Part shown: positions 10,635 through 21,115 of the stretch, one piece after another | Position numbering within the stretch: the stretch's first letter is position 1 | Layout of the letters: the number at the start of each line of letters is the position of its first letter | Assembly (NCBI RefSeq): GCF_026210795.1 | Contig: NC_089432.1 | Location: 2,852,001-2,916,000, forward strand | Direction: 5' to 3' | Length of the DNA: 64,000 nt | Origin: Rhizophagus irregularis | Taxonomy: Eukaryota > Glomeromycota > Glomeromycetes > Glomerales > Glomeraceae | Notes under the pieces: model-generated | What the model saw: only the letters and a program-made list of their open reading frames with translations | The model's database searches: none | What the model was told of the DNA's origin: nothing | Translations under genes and position numbers: made by a program

Positions 10635-13600
10635 TTAATGTGAATTTTGAAGAGTCATTAACCTTGATTCTTCTTCTATTCTTTCTTCTAATCTTTTGAG
10701 AGATTTGATGCGCTGGAGTCTTTCAAAGGAAAATGGGCTAAAGAGAATATCTTTAAGAGCACAGACTCGTGAAATAGCCACGAATGATTGTCCAGCTGCA
10801 TACTCCTTTTTTCCAATATCTATCACCGCTTTTTGTAAAGTTAAACCCTGACTTTTATGAATAGTAATAGCCCACGCAAGGCAAATAGGTACTTGCAAGC
10901 GTGAGCAAGTTACTTTTTTCCCCTCCCAACTGTATCTAATTGGTGAAACCGGCACAAGCCTTTTACCTTCTTCAGTAACAATAGCCGGCCCATAATAATT
11001 GTCAAATTCTATAAGAACAGCAATAGGAAGTGAAGGAGGGGACTGGTTTTCTTCGAATATGATTTCTTGGACAGTACCCAACGATCCATTGACCAAACCA
11101 ACTTCTGTCCATAAGTTAATCCTAAGCATAACTCTTGCTCCTCTTGCCAATAATAATTGAGCCTCAAGTCCTTTTGCCAGCTCAGGATCAGCTTTACTCG
11201 TCTCTTTACCTCCTGTATGGATAGCTTTGATTAGAGCAACAGGACAATTTAACGATTTAAGCTTATTAACATTAAATTCAGCAACATCGGACTTCCGATA
11301 CATGATACATATGGCATCTGAGAATTCTGCTGATGTAATATTTGTTCCGTTGCTGAATTGAGTAGTAAGTTCTTTCCAGTCATCTAGTGTTGATTCACCA
11401 TCACGCATTCGCAATAATATGGCTCTAAACTTGCGCTGTACATCCGAATCACCTGACTGACGTTGAATAACATCGAGCTTATAAACTTCACGGAACTGTC
11501 TATATGTCTTGATACCTTCATTTGACAATGTATCTCGAGAAATTTTTGAGTACATTGGTTCATCACGTACCGGCGGAAGCTGGCCAAAATCTCCAACCAA
11601 TATTATTGAGCGTCCACCAAAGACTTTATTTTGTTTCTGAGGGAAAGCTTGGCGTAATCTCATGTTGATTAAGGCAAGCATACGACGCCCTACCATACTT
11701 TTTTCATCTATAATTAAATATTCTACGCCTTCTAATTTTTTCTGTAACTTTTTCAGGCGTTCACCATTTAGATCTAGCTTATTGTTGGATATAGGAATTG
11801 AAAGCGCTGAATGTATTGTTATGCCGCGAATGTTGAAGGCCGCTACTCCGGTTGGCGCAAGCACTAAAACAGGTGAATGCTCAGTTATATTGTTATTTCT
11901 TGCAATTTCTTGCAAACGAGATCGAATCATATTAATTAAATACGACTTTCCAGTGCCTGCAGTTCCCATTACAATAACATTGAGCGCGTCAACGTTACCA
12001 GGATTCAATATTAATGCTTGATAATGAGATTCAACTCGCTCAAAGATTATTTTTTGTTTTTCATTTAATGTATGGGGGTCTACAACACGATCAGTGACAT
12101 TATCATTCTGTTCAACATACAAATTACGAGCATTTTGTATGAAATTGGGAGAATCAGCAAGATCAATATTGGTATAACGCTGTCTAACATCGCCAACCCA
12201 GTCATAATTTCTATCAATCTCACGTAAACCCAATTCAGAAGAACCTTCTAAAATCGCGTCCGGTCTCATTTCTGATAAGATCATCCAGTCAGGCCGCTGT
12301 TCTTCATCATCATCAAATTCCTCGTATTCGTAATCACTATCTTCATCATTTGATTCGTTCTCTAAGTTATCTACTGGAGGACCAAGTATGTCAACAGGAT
12401 CGTTTTCAATTATCTCACGATGGCGATAATAGAGTTCTGACCATGATATAGTATTGTTTTCGGTTAATTGGGAAAGGTCACGATGGCACACATGAAGAAG
12501 AACTTTTACACGGCAAAATTCTTCCCATTGAGGTCCATCAATCTGAGGTGAAGGTCGTGGCCAAATACGAACTATATTTTCTTTTTTACATGGTTTCCAC
12601 TGACCTTTCCAAAAGTTATATTGTAGGTGAAGCCGGAAAAGTGAAACATCATCAAGTTCAGCAGGACAAACCCAGTACTTTTGCAAAGGAGACTGTACTG
12701 TTTGGCCAACTTCACTATCGGCCAAAAATGATTCTTCGTTGTTGTCTCCCGTTCCACAAAGCCATCGATGCGTTAATTTGTTAAGGTTTAAAGTGACAAA
12801 CCGGCGACTTGAATGATATAAAGGAATACTGAGCAGCAGATGGCAAGTTTCCTGTGCCGAAATATCACGTTCAGCGACAGTATGGAGTAATAAACCTTGG
12901 AAAACAGGCAAAGACGAAGCATCAGGAGCATTTTCGTTGAGAATCTTGTTCAAGATCTCAGAAAAAGCGGCTGAGCGTGGTTCCGATTTGCTGGCGTACT
13001 TTGACACGTACTGTAAAGCCGTATTCATGCTGAGTATCGGTTTTAAATCAACGTTCGCTCGCCAACCTTGGAGTTGCAATCGATCATGAGGGTTGACATA
13101 CTCATCGTTTCTTGCCGTTATTAACTCAGGTTGTCCTTTATTATCTCGTAAGTACGTGTCATTAGTGATCTCTTTTGGATAACCAAATCTGCAAATATTT
13201 TTACCTGCGCGATCCACACGAAGACAATACGCAGGATTACATCTAGTATGACGCTGCAGTTTGTTGACTAACTCAATGTAATCTTGCAGGTCATCACTCA
13301 ATTCTTCAGGGCGTTTTTTACAGGGATGTTGAGCAGGCACAGGTGCGTCTTGATCAGGATTCTTTGTTGTAACTAATGAATCTAGGTAACGCACCACATT
13401 ATTCATCATGTCTTCATCTTCCTTCATTTTTTCCCAATCAATAGATGGAGCATCCTTCCTTTTCCCAATGCCATGAACATGAGGGCTGCCGCGGTGCTGC
13501 CACTCAAATCTATACCAATAATCTTCAAGATTCCATTTGGGAATTAACACTTTTTCTAAGAACAATTTGAAACGTTTTTCGAAAAACCAAGCGGAAATGT

Positions 13601-15146
13601 GAGGATTCTCAATCAAATCTTGTCGCCTATATCTATCAGCATCCTCTACATCCCCATGCGGCATAAGATTGTGTAACTCAGGCCAATGTAGGTCGGCTGC
13701 GCTGAATGTAAAAAATATCATTCCTTGTGATCCTAATTGCCTTATCATATCAGCAAGCTCATATCGCCTCTTTGTCCAAAACTGTCTAGTTCCACGTAAG
13801 GCTTCCCCAAATCTTACAATTCTGTCAGCCATGTGATTGTCTTTTTCTATCATCTCTTTTATTTCTTCAACGGTATACTGCTTATCATCTAAAACTTGCT
13901 TAACATATACTTTTGCTTCTTGCAGCGCCCTCCATCGCATTTGCGAATTTAACGCAAAATATCTCCAACGAGGATGACAGGCAAATCTTCCATCCTTATA
14001 TTTAAGTAAATGCGAAAAATATTCGGAAGGTTTAACCTCTCTAACGTGATTAGAACGAAGATCTCCATTCCCGGTTGGATACAAAGTAGGGAAGGCACAT
14101 GCAATATAACCGGGTGTTTGAAACTCATTGATAGGAGTTCCATCTATACTTGGCCACATAATAGGAAGATCATTATCTTGCATCCTGTTAAGAGTGTCGC
14201 CGATGGCTTGTTCTTCATTAGGTGATGGAAGTGGAGCAGGAACAAAGTTACTCCCTATCATATCTTCATAAACATCGTCATCATCGTTAAAGCGTTGTTC
14301 CACATCGTCAATTTGCGGAAGCTGATCATCAATTGGTCCGTCTTCAGGTAAGGATTGCAATACTTCTTCATCAATAACAATATCAGTATAATAACGATTA
14401 TTTTGTTTTAGCCAGCAAAGTGCGCGAGTGACCTTAGTGCGACGAACAGTGAAATTTTTGTATATCAAACTATTTGCAGATTTACGACGCACAATGAGAA
14501 CGTCAAGAGAAGACGGATTTCTGGGGAGCTGTGTTGCAAATTCTTCCACGTTTTGTGGAAAGTTTATAACATTACCACGATAAGCATACTGACCACCACG
14601 AAGACAATATACTGAAACAATAGGAAAGATCCTTGCAATCAACATTTCCTCTATTTCGGTAAGATCACGTAATTCTTCTGGCACATCACCAGGATCCATA
14701 TTGTTATCGGCAGAAAACTTTTTAACAGTATTTTTGTCATAGTAACAGCGACGACATTGTCCACTTATAATTTCGATGGATGGAAATCGTTCATTACACA
14801 CTGGGCAACAATTATTTACGAAGCTATTAATCTTAGTGCGAAATTCATGTAGGAGTTTCCTATCAGCTTCAGAAAGTCGAGATTCGTCAGAATCATCTTG
14901 CGTTGGTTCATCCTGTCTGTTGAGTTGCTCTTCAATATTTGATAGAGCAAGCCTTTCTTTTCTTTTCATATGGTAACGTTCACGTCTTTTTTGCAATCGT
15001 ATTTCACGTTGTTCTGCAGTCTCAGTTGCTCTTTTTACGCGTTTATTCTCTTTGTCCTGAGCCAGTCTATTTTCACGTTGCTCAACAGTTTCATCCGATC
15101 TGTTTTTTCGTTTTCGTAATGTATCACGAAGTGGCTGGGAAACCAT
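10635..15146 (-). CDS. Helitron Rep-helicase (RepHel) transposase
   Basis: Single-exon protein of about 1503 residues from ATG 15146; the frame extends 15 codons further only through a GTG. The N-terminus is a charged, coiled region with repeated T.EQRENRL motifs, then a zinc-finger-like CPVC...CRRC segment. The Helitron Rep domain has the HxH metal site in SPHVHG (about residue 570) and the two-tyrosine motif in YVSKYASK (about 730). The Pif1-like SF1 helicase has Walker A GTAGTGKS (about 1080), Walker B LIIDEKSM (about 1160), VGDFGQLPPV and the C-terminal WAITIHKSQG and FVAISRV motifs. The frame is intact and less AT-rich than its surroundings, so the element may be autonomous or recently active. 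It nicks and unwinds DNA for rolling-circle transposition. It is not a cellular Pif1, because the Rep domain is fused in front. Confidence 0.95.
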   Translation of the reverse strand: MVSQPLRDTLRKRKNRSDETVEQRENRLAQDKENKRVKRATETAEQREIRLQKRRERYHMKRKERLALSNIEEQLNRQDEPTQDDSDESRLSEADRKLLHEFRTKINSFVNNCCPVCNERFPSIEIISGQCRRCYYDKNTVKKFSADNNMDPGDVPEELRDLTEIEEMLIARIFPIVSVYCLRGGQYAYRGNVINFPQNVEEFATQLPRNPSSLDVLIVRRKSANSLIYKNFTVRRTKVTRALCWLKQNNRYYTDIVIDEEVLQSLPEDGPIDDQLPQIDDVEQRFNDDDDVYEDMIGSNFVPAPLPSPNEEQAIGDTLNRMQDNDLPIMWPSIDGTPINEFQTPGYIACAFPTLYPTGNGDLRSNHVREVKPSEYFSHLLKYKDGRFACHPRWRYFALNSQMRWRALQEAKVYVKQVLDDKQYTVEEIKEMIEKDNHMADRIVRFGEALRGTRQFWTKRRYELADMIRQLGSQGMIFFTFSAADLHWPELHNLMPHGDVEDADRYRRQDLIENPHISAWFFEKRFKLFLEKVLIPKWNLEDYWYRFEWQHRGSPHVHGIGKRKDAPSIDWEKMKEDEDMMNNVVRYLDSLVTTKNPDQDAPVPAQHPCKKRPEELSDDLQDYIELVNKLQRHTRCNPAYCLRVDRAGKNICRFGYPKEITNDTYLRDNKGQPELITARNDEYVNPHDRLQLQGWRANVDLKPILSMNTALQYVSKYASKSEPRSAAFSEILNKILNENAPDASSLPVFQGLLLHTVAERDISAQETCHLLLSIPLYHSSRRFVTLNLNKLTHRWLCGTGDNNEESFLADSEVGQTVQSPLQKYWVCPAELDDVSLFRLHLQYNFWKGQWKPCKKENIVRIWPRPSPQIDGPQWEEFCRVKVLLHVCHRDLSQLTENNTISWSELYYRHREIIENDPVDILGPPVDNLENESNDEDSDYEYEEFDDDEEQRPDWMILSEMRPDAILEGSSELGLREIDRNYDWVGDVRQRYTNIDLADSPNFIQNARNLYVEQNDNVTDRVVDPHTLNEKQKIIFERVESHYQALILNPGNVDALNVIVMGTAGTGKSYLINMIRSRLQEIARNNNITEHSPVLVLAPTGVAAFNIRGITIHSALSIPISNNKLDLNGERLKKLQKKLEGVEYLIIDEKSMVGRRMLALINMRLRQAFPQKQNKVFGGRSIILVGDFGQLPPVRDEPMYSKISRDTLSNEGIKTYRQFREVYKLDVIQRQSGDSDVQRKFRAILLRMRDGESTLDDWKELTTQFSNGTNITSAEFSDAICIMYRKSDVAEFNVNKLKSLNCPVALIKAIHTGGKETSKADPELAKGLEAQLLLARGARVMLRINLWTEVGLVNGSLGTVQEIIFEENQSPPSLPIAVLIEFDNYYGPAIVTEEGKRLVPVSPIRYSWEGKKVTCSRLQVPICLAWAITIHKSQGLTLQKAVIDIGKKEYAAGQSFVAISRVCALKDILFSPFSFERLQRIKSLKRLEERIEEESRLMTLQNSH

Positions 15147-15660
15147 TTGATTTACGATTTTACAAGCAATTAATATCAACGAAAACAACACAGCAATAAA
15201 AAATTCAGTGGTATATAATATTTATGAATACAATTGTTTTATTTTTTATTTATTTTTATTTTTATTTTAATTTTTAATTAAAAAAAACAAATACATTGTA
15301 AAAATTATAAATAATAAAAAAAAATTAATTACTATTTTTTGAATGCCGTAAAAAACTTTTAAGAAATAACTTAAAAGAATTTTAAGTAAGGGATGAAAAA
15401 AAACAAAATAATAAAATTAAATTTTTTGAAGATATTTTTAACGTGTAAACAGTCATGTGTCATGTGATTTTATAAAGATATTTTTAGAATCAGGGGCATA
15501 AAGATGCACGTAAACAAATCTAAGGTTACACCTGATCCTTAGATTTTATTGGCCATACACGCGTGCGGACAGACACCAACATGCATGGTATGGAGTAGTA
15601 TGGAAGTGTCCTACGCTTACGCTTCGGACAATAAAATCTTAAGCAGATCTTAACGTGACC

Positions 15661-16354
15661 GTAGATGATTATCATATGGTTATTATTGGACAGGGGCGTT
15701 TAAAAGTCTTAACAGACTATTTTTCTACCGATTTTCTCAATATTGTAAAAAGTTCGTATTCGTAATATTACATTGAATTTAATTAATAATATTTAGTTTT
15801 TACTTTTTATTTATCAGACAAATAAAGCTTGATTATGATTTATTGCTTGCTCGTGTAATCCTACTCACGTGATAATAAGTCAAAAACTCAGTTAATAAAA
15901 TTTGACAAATCAGTAGATTGATGATGAATTTATCGATGTTAAAAGTACATACGAATATGAAAATTTTCCAAGAAATTAGTTCCAAAATATAAAAGTCGCT
16001 GCGCGCTGAAAATTTAAAATACTAAAATATATTTAACGTCTCAATAAGTTTATTAAAATTTCTTTAATTAACTTTTTTATTTAACCAACTTTGTTCTAAC
16101 AGATAAAAAGAGTAATCATATACAGTACATGTACTTGACTTCGGAAAGAAATTAATTTTACATATTTTGTTACAATCGTTATTAAAAATTTTGTAATTCT
16201 GTAAAAACGAATAATATTCAGTTATTTCAGTATCATAACAATCTACGGTTTCGTTAACGTTAAAGCTAATGCTGATCTTCGTTATACTTATTTATTTAAA
16301 TATAGAAAAGAAAAAGTTAACTAAAATATATAAGAAAACTGCGAATTACGACGA
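15661..16354. other. AT-rich intergenic DNA, no gene seen
   Basis: No supported frame or terminal repeat. Confidence 0.5.
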
Positions 16355-16465
16355 CAATGCTTTTATGTGCGAAAAGGAATTGGAATTGAATAAGACGTAG
16401 ATTAAGAAATTTATTGGTATGAACAATCTGCTAAACAAGGTATCAATATGCTAAAAATCGATTAA
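16355..16465 (+). pseudogene. Remnant of the last Sel1 repeat of a kinase-Sel1 gene
   Basis: In the frame starting TAT at 16364 the translation is YVRKGIGIE, stop, DVD, stop, EIYWYEQSAKQGINML. It aligns with the last Sel1 repeat of the neighbouring gene (EKDLDKAIYWYEKSAKQGD). Two in-frame stops and no upstream repeats show it is a dead fragment of a third family member on this strand. Confidence 0.7.
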
Positions 16466-16759
16466 TATATTTAAAATTAGAAATAATTCATGTAAAACTA
16501 ATTAAAAAATATTTATAAATTGTTCTCTTACGTAACTTCTCAGATTATTTAAAATATTGGTATGTAATTTTCTACTAAAACATTTAAAATTGATGTGTCT
16601 TTTGAACTGACCGACCGGTTGACAATCATTTTAAACAAATGAAGTACCTAAAGAAAAAATAATTTTAATTTTTTTTTTAAAAAATGATACATATAAAAGT
16701 TATTTAACATTCTGGCTGACAAATTGTTGTTCAGATCACACAGTTGGTGATGATCATGT

Positions 16760-17417
16760 GCTACAACCCCCGTAAAAATTCCGCAACATCACTTCCCGTC
16801 TTCCCGTGATGATCCAATAAATTTTATTGGGTCATATTTGTTTGTGTACCATTTATATTGGAAATTTCCACGATTTTTTTTAAAAAAAGAACAATTAAAA
16901 GGTCAAAAGAATATTTACAATGCAATTCTTGTAAAATGTTTCGTTTCGTTTACAAAATTTACTATTAATTTTTTTTAGGGATATCTTATTTATTATTTTT
17001 AAAAAATTTAGTTTTAAAAAAGATTTAGTATTAAAAAATTGTTTTTTTTAAAAAAGAAAATTTATACTTCAAAGTCATGTTTAATAACAACTGGTTTTCT
17101 TGTGAGATACTAAAATTAAATAAATACATTATTTTAATGTAAATAAGGTAAAATATATCCTTTATTATATATTCTTGTCGAAAGTTTTTCGTTCCAAGTT
17201 TTCAATAAAAACGGTATTTTAGTATGTATTTTAATATTATCAACTATACAATGAATAAGATAAAATAATATTTATATATAGCAAATGGAAAAACTGTAGA
17301 CGATATTTATGGTAAAAGGGCTGAAAGGAGCGGAAAAACGTATCTTTGTACTTTAGTGAAATGTCACATCTGATCATCACGGGAAGTGATATTACGGGAT
17401 TTTTTTCGGGTGTTACT
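16760..17417. mobile_element. Long-TIR MITE with ATCACTTCCCG / CGGGAAGTGAT arms
   Basis: The left arm CTACAACCCCCG...CAACATCACTTCCCG...CCCGTGATGATC (16760-16813) is matched in reverse complement on the right: GATCATCACGGGAAGTGAT...CGGGTGTTACTTTG, 17372-17420. The left arm has a small internal duplication of CTTCCCGT. The interior is AT-rich without frames. Exact ends and target duplication could not be fixed. Confidence 0.6.
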
Positions 17418-17559
17418 TTGAATAACGCCTATGTAACGCTATCCCTGCCGCGGATGGACTTCAATGTTTGTTACTAAAAAAGTAAACTCTATCACAAGGT
17501 CCCATAAGTTTTTTTTCGTCCTGTTTTGTCAATAAATTTTTTCACTTACTTCATTCACT

Positions 17560-19933
17560 ATGTCTAATATTAATAATAATAATAATAACGAAATGAAAAA
17601 TAACGGGAATACAGATGAATGGATAAATTGGATTGAAGAAGCGATTGATAAAGAATATTTAAAATATTATGAGTATGAAAATTTTAAAAATATTCAAGAA
17701 ATTGGATCCGGAGCATTCGGAAAAGTTTATCGTGCAAATTGGAAACATTTTGAAGATTATTTAGCGTTAAAATCTTTTTTTAATCTTAATAACGTCACCA
17801 TAAAAGAAATTGTTAATGAGGTAATTTTATAAAAATATATATACTATGTATATATATATTATTTATTTTTGCATATTCTTTGTAAATTTAAAGAAGTGTA
17901 ATTCAAATTTTTTTTTTTAAAAAAAAAACTTTTAAATGATTATACATTTATTATTTTAGCTCAAACTTCAACTTGACGTAAGCTTTCATAATAATATTAT
18001 TCGCTTTTGCGGAATTACAAAATTTGAATCAGGTATTGATAATTTTTACAATTACGTATATTTATTTTTAAAAATGTTTTTTTTGCGTAAATTCAATAAA
18101 TAAATAATTATTATTAATTTTTTAATTTTTTTTTTAGAAAATAAATTCGACCAATCAAAAAATTATTTGTTGGTAATGGAGTACGCGGACGGTGGTACTC
18201 TTCGAGACTATTTAAAGTATAACTTTAGTAGACTTACTTGGATCGAAAAATATAACTTGGCTTATCAATTAGCTTGTTCTATATCATGTCTACATGATGA
18301 AGGAATCGTTCATCGAGATTTGGTAATTTTTTATTATTAAACGATAATAATAATATTCCATAAAGTTAGCTTACTTTTGTTTGTACATTATAATAGCATT
18401 CTCGTAATGTGTTGGTTCATCAGAATTCCATCAAGTTGGCAGACTTTGGGTTATCGAAAAGGATTGATGATGCAACAAAAACACAATCAAAATTGCTTGG
18501 TATGATTCCTTATATTGACCCAAAAGTATTAGTGGATGAAAATTTAAAGTTAAATGAAAAGAGCGATGTATACAGTATTGGAGTATTATTATGGGAAATA
18601 TCAAGTGGAAATTCACCATTTCATGAAAAGACAAATAAGGTTAGTTTAATCTATAGTATTTTGCAAGGTAAAAGAGAAGAGATTATTCCTGATACTCCTA
18701 TTGATTATTCTAATCTCTATACTGGTAAATATGATTTCAATATATTAAATATAACGTTTCTTTATTATTTATCGAAATAATTGTTTAATCAGATACATAT
18801 TTTAATTATTAGATTGTTGGAATGGTGAACCAAGTAAACGACCATCCATACATGAAGTTGTTGATAGGTTAAGAAAATTTGTTATAAATTCAAACAGAAT
18901 AACAATTTATCAACAGAATGATATGTCTAATCAAACTAATATCAAGCCAAATGATAATCTAGGTTCAGTTAATAGTGGAAATTCGTTATCTGGGGAATTT
19001 TCTCAAGTGATCAAAAATTTTGGTAATACGAATTCAAATGAACTAGATATGATGTTTGCAGATAAATTCAGAGATAAAATTTCATCTGAGAAAATAAGCA
19101 TATTAGTTAATGAAGTAGTTGATCTCATTTTTAAAGAGATTAATGAAAGAAATGTTGCAAAGCGACGTCATGTTCTCAATTATCTTAATAATCATAATGT
19201 GAATTCAAAAGAAATTTATGATTGGTTATTATCTAATGAATCTAGTAATACAAGTTTTATTTTTTTACTTGGATATTTTAATTATGTGGGGATTGAAACA
19301 ACTAAGAATTATGAGAAAGCTTTCGATTTATTTATTAATGCACTAGATAAGGATAGCCTATTAATACAATTTTTTGTTGGAGAATGTTATGAAAATGGAA
19401 ATGGTGTTACAAAGAATGAAAATCTAGCTTTTGAATATTATGAAGAATTGTCCGATATAGGGTATGCAATGGGTCAATTTAAATTAGGCTGGTTTTATGA
19501 AAATGGATTAGGCGTTAAAAAAGATTTTAAATTAGCAGCTCAATTTTATGAAAAAGCTGCAAATAATGGACATTTGTTAGCTATGCATAATCTTGGAAAT
19601 TTCTATAGACGTGGGGTCGGTGTTGAAATGAATCATCATAAAGCTTTTGAATTATTTAAAAAATCAACTGAAGGAAAATATTCAGGTGGAATAATGATGT
19701 TAGGATATTGTTATGATCTTGGTATTGGAATTGATAATGATAAGCAAAAGGCAGTTGAGTTGTATGAAAAAGCAGCAAATTTAGGACATAAGGTGGCTCA
19801 ATATAATCTTGCTATGATGTATGAAATAGGTGACGTAGTTGAAAAAGATTTAGATAAAGCAATTTATTGGTATGAAAAATCTGCTAAGCAAGGAGATAAA
19901 GATGCTCGAAATAAGTTAGATGGATTTATATAA
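17560..19933 (+). CDS. TKL-type protein kinase with C-terminal Sel1 repeats (paralogue 2)
   Basis: Five exons: 17560-17820, 17960-18032, 18138-18322, 18397-18724, 18813-19933; 656 codons including the stop. Exons 2-4 have exactly the lengths of paralogue 1 (73, 185, 328 nt). The start ATG follows CATTCACT, as in the paralogue (CATTGCACT). An Asn-rich N-terminus precedes the kinase domain, with GSGAFGKV, LALK, HRDL, DFG and SDVYSIGVLLWE all intact and IDPKVL in place of APE. Sel1 repeats occupy about residue 430 to the end. It lacks the acidic tail of paralogue 1 and ends just after the final repeat. Expected to be a catalytically competent cytosolic signalling kinase; partners unknown. Confidence 0.92.
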
Positions 19934-20484
19934 AATTTTTTTTAATAAGTAATTTCATTTTATTACATACATATATATACGTAAATTTAACCTTTCTGAT
20001 TTATATAAATTATTTAATATTTATTTATTTTTTTTTATAACAAACTAGCAGTTACCCGTTGCTTCGCACCGGGACCAATGAGTTTGTTTAAATAGAAAAT
20101 TTTTGTAATACTAAGTAAATTGCTTATAATTAGGAATTCAATATAAGTAATAATTAGTTGACAAAAATTAATAAAATAATATGTATTGAATTATAAGTGT
20201 AAATTTAGATCTCGTCCCTTTGCGTGATGTTTAAATCTCGCCTTTATTTCAAAAAAGGATATTTTTATGCCGATCATTTAATTCTGACCAGAATTAAATA
20301 CGTCTGATTTAATGAAACCCCCCTTCCCGAAAATTCAATAAGTCAAAAATAATATTAGAAACCATCTTTGTTGCTTTAAGTAAACTTGCAGAGCAGGGGA
20401 AAATACACATAGTAAACATTTATTAAAAAGTTTGTATATTAAGATTTTCTTTTTTTGTTATAGGATGCGAAATTTTAAAATCAT
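19934..20484. other. Intergenic DNA with a short dispersed motif
   Basis: No gene. AAACTAGCAGTTACCCGTTG followed by CTTCGCACCGGG (about 20042-20074) recurs in diverged form at about 56128-56158. CCCGTTGCTTCGCACCGGG can fold back on itself. The recurrence suggests the end of a dispersed element. Confidence 0.4.
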
Positions 20485-20485
20485 A

Positions 20486-20702
20486 CAGGGGCAAAAATTA
20501 CACGTTCTCGACCCTCCTCATATTACTTTCTTGACCCGGTCAAAATAGGCATGATCATGTATGACAAAAATTTATTTTCTTGACCTGCAAAAAAAACACT
20601 GACGTATTGTTATTTTTCTTTTATAGACACAATCACACAAAGAGATTAATTGAAAAAAATAATATTAATACGAAGTGGGTCAAGAACGTAATTTTTGCAT
20701 CA
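20486..20702. repeat. ~220-bp MITE-like inverted repeat
   Basis: GGGGCAAAAATTACACGTTC with TCGACCC at the left is matched in reverse complement by GGGTCAAGAACGTAATTTTT at the right (20676-20700). The interior contains a second TTCTTGACC motif twice. No coding capacity. Imperfect arms make the borders approximate. Confidence 0.5.
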
Positions 20703-21115
20703 GGGGAGGCATATCACGGGCTTTAATTATATGGCATGGGATTTCAAGTTACACAATTTAAACTATTTATACATGCTAGTTTAAAGGTTACGGTTACACT
20801 TGTATTTTTTTAGTTATATACAGTAGATTATGATTCAAACCTAGTATAATAAATGATTAATTTTCTATTTAAAATTGTTTTGTCTTTTTAAAGAAAATAA
20901 TTGTTAGAATATTAATAAGGGAATGTTCTAGTCTAAATTATTAAAATTAATTAACTAACAAATTTTATTAATCTAATGATTTATTTACAACAACAATTAC
21001 ATTATCATAAACACAAGTTATATATAAAGTAAAATAAAAGAATTTAGTTAGTTTAAATTATAATTAAATATTATATTATATAAACAAGTAATAATAGAAT
21101 TAATAAATAACTTAC

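Larger units (their letters stand above)
10399..15660 (-). mobile_element. Helitron (rolling-circle transposon); right border approximate
   Basis: The RepHel gene at 10635-15146 defines the element. On the minus strand the proposed 3' terminus is a short hairpin (AACGGTTACCGTT) followed closely by CTAG at 10399-10402 and then T. This matches the Helitron rule of hairpin plus CTRR with insertion before T. The 5' terminus should start TC after an A to the right of 15146. One candidate on the minus strand is A|TCTGCTTAAGATTTTATTG near 15649, but it is not proven. The sequence GTCCGAAGCGT occurs near both ends in inverted orientation (10423-10433 and about 15619-15639), which could be subterminal inverted repeats. 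A 10-bp-stem hairpin (AAATCTAAGG/CCTTAGATTT) lies at about 15517-15547. Confidence 0.65.

Noticed and set aside
15147-15191. Extra 15 residues at the Helitron N-terminus
   Set aside because: The extension starts with GTG; the first ATG is at 15146.
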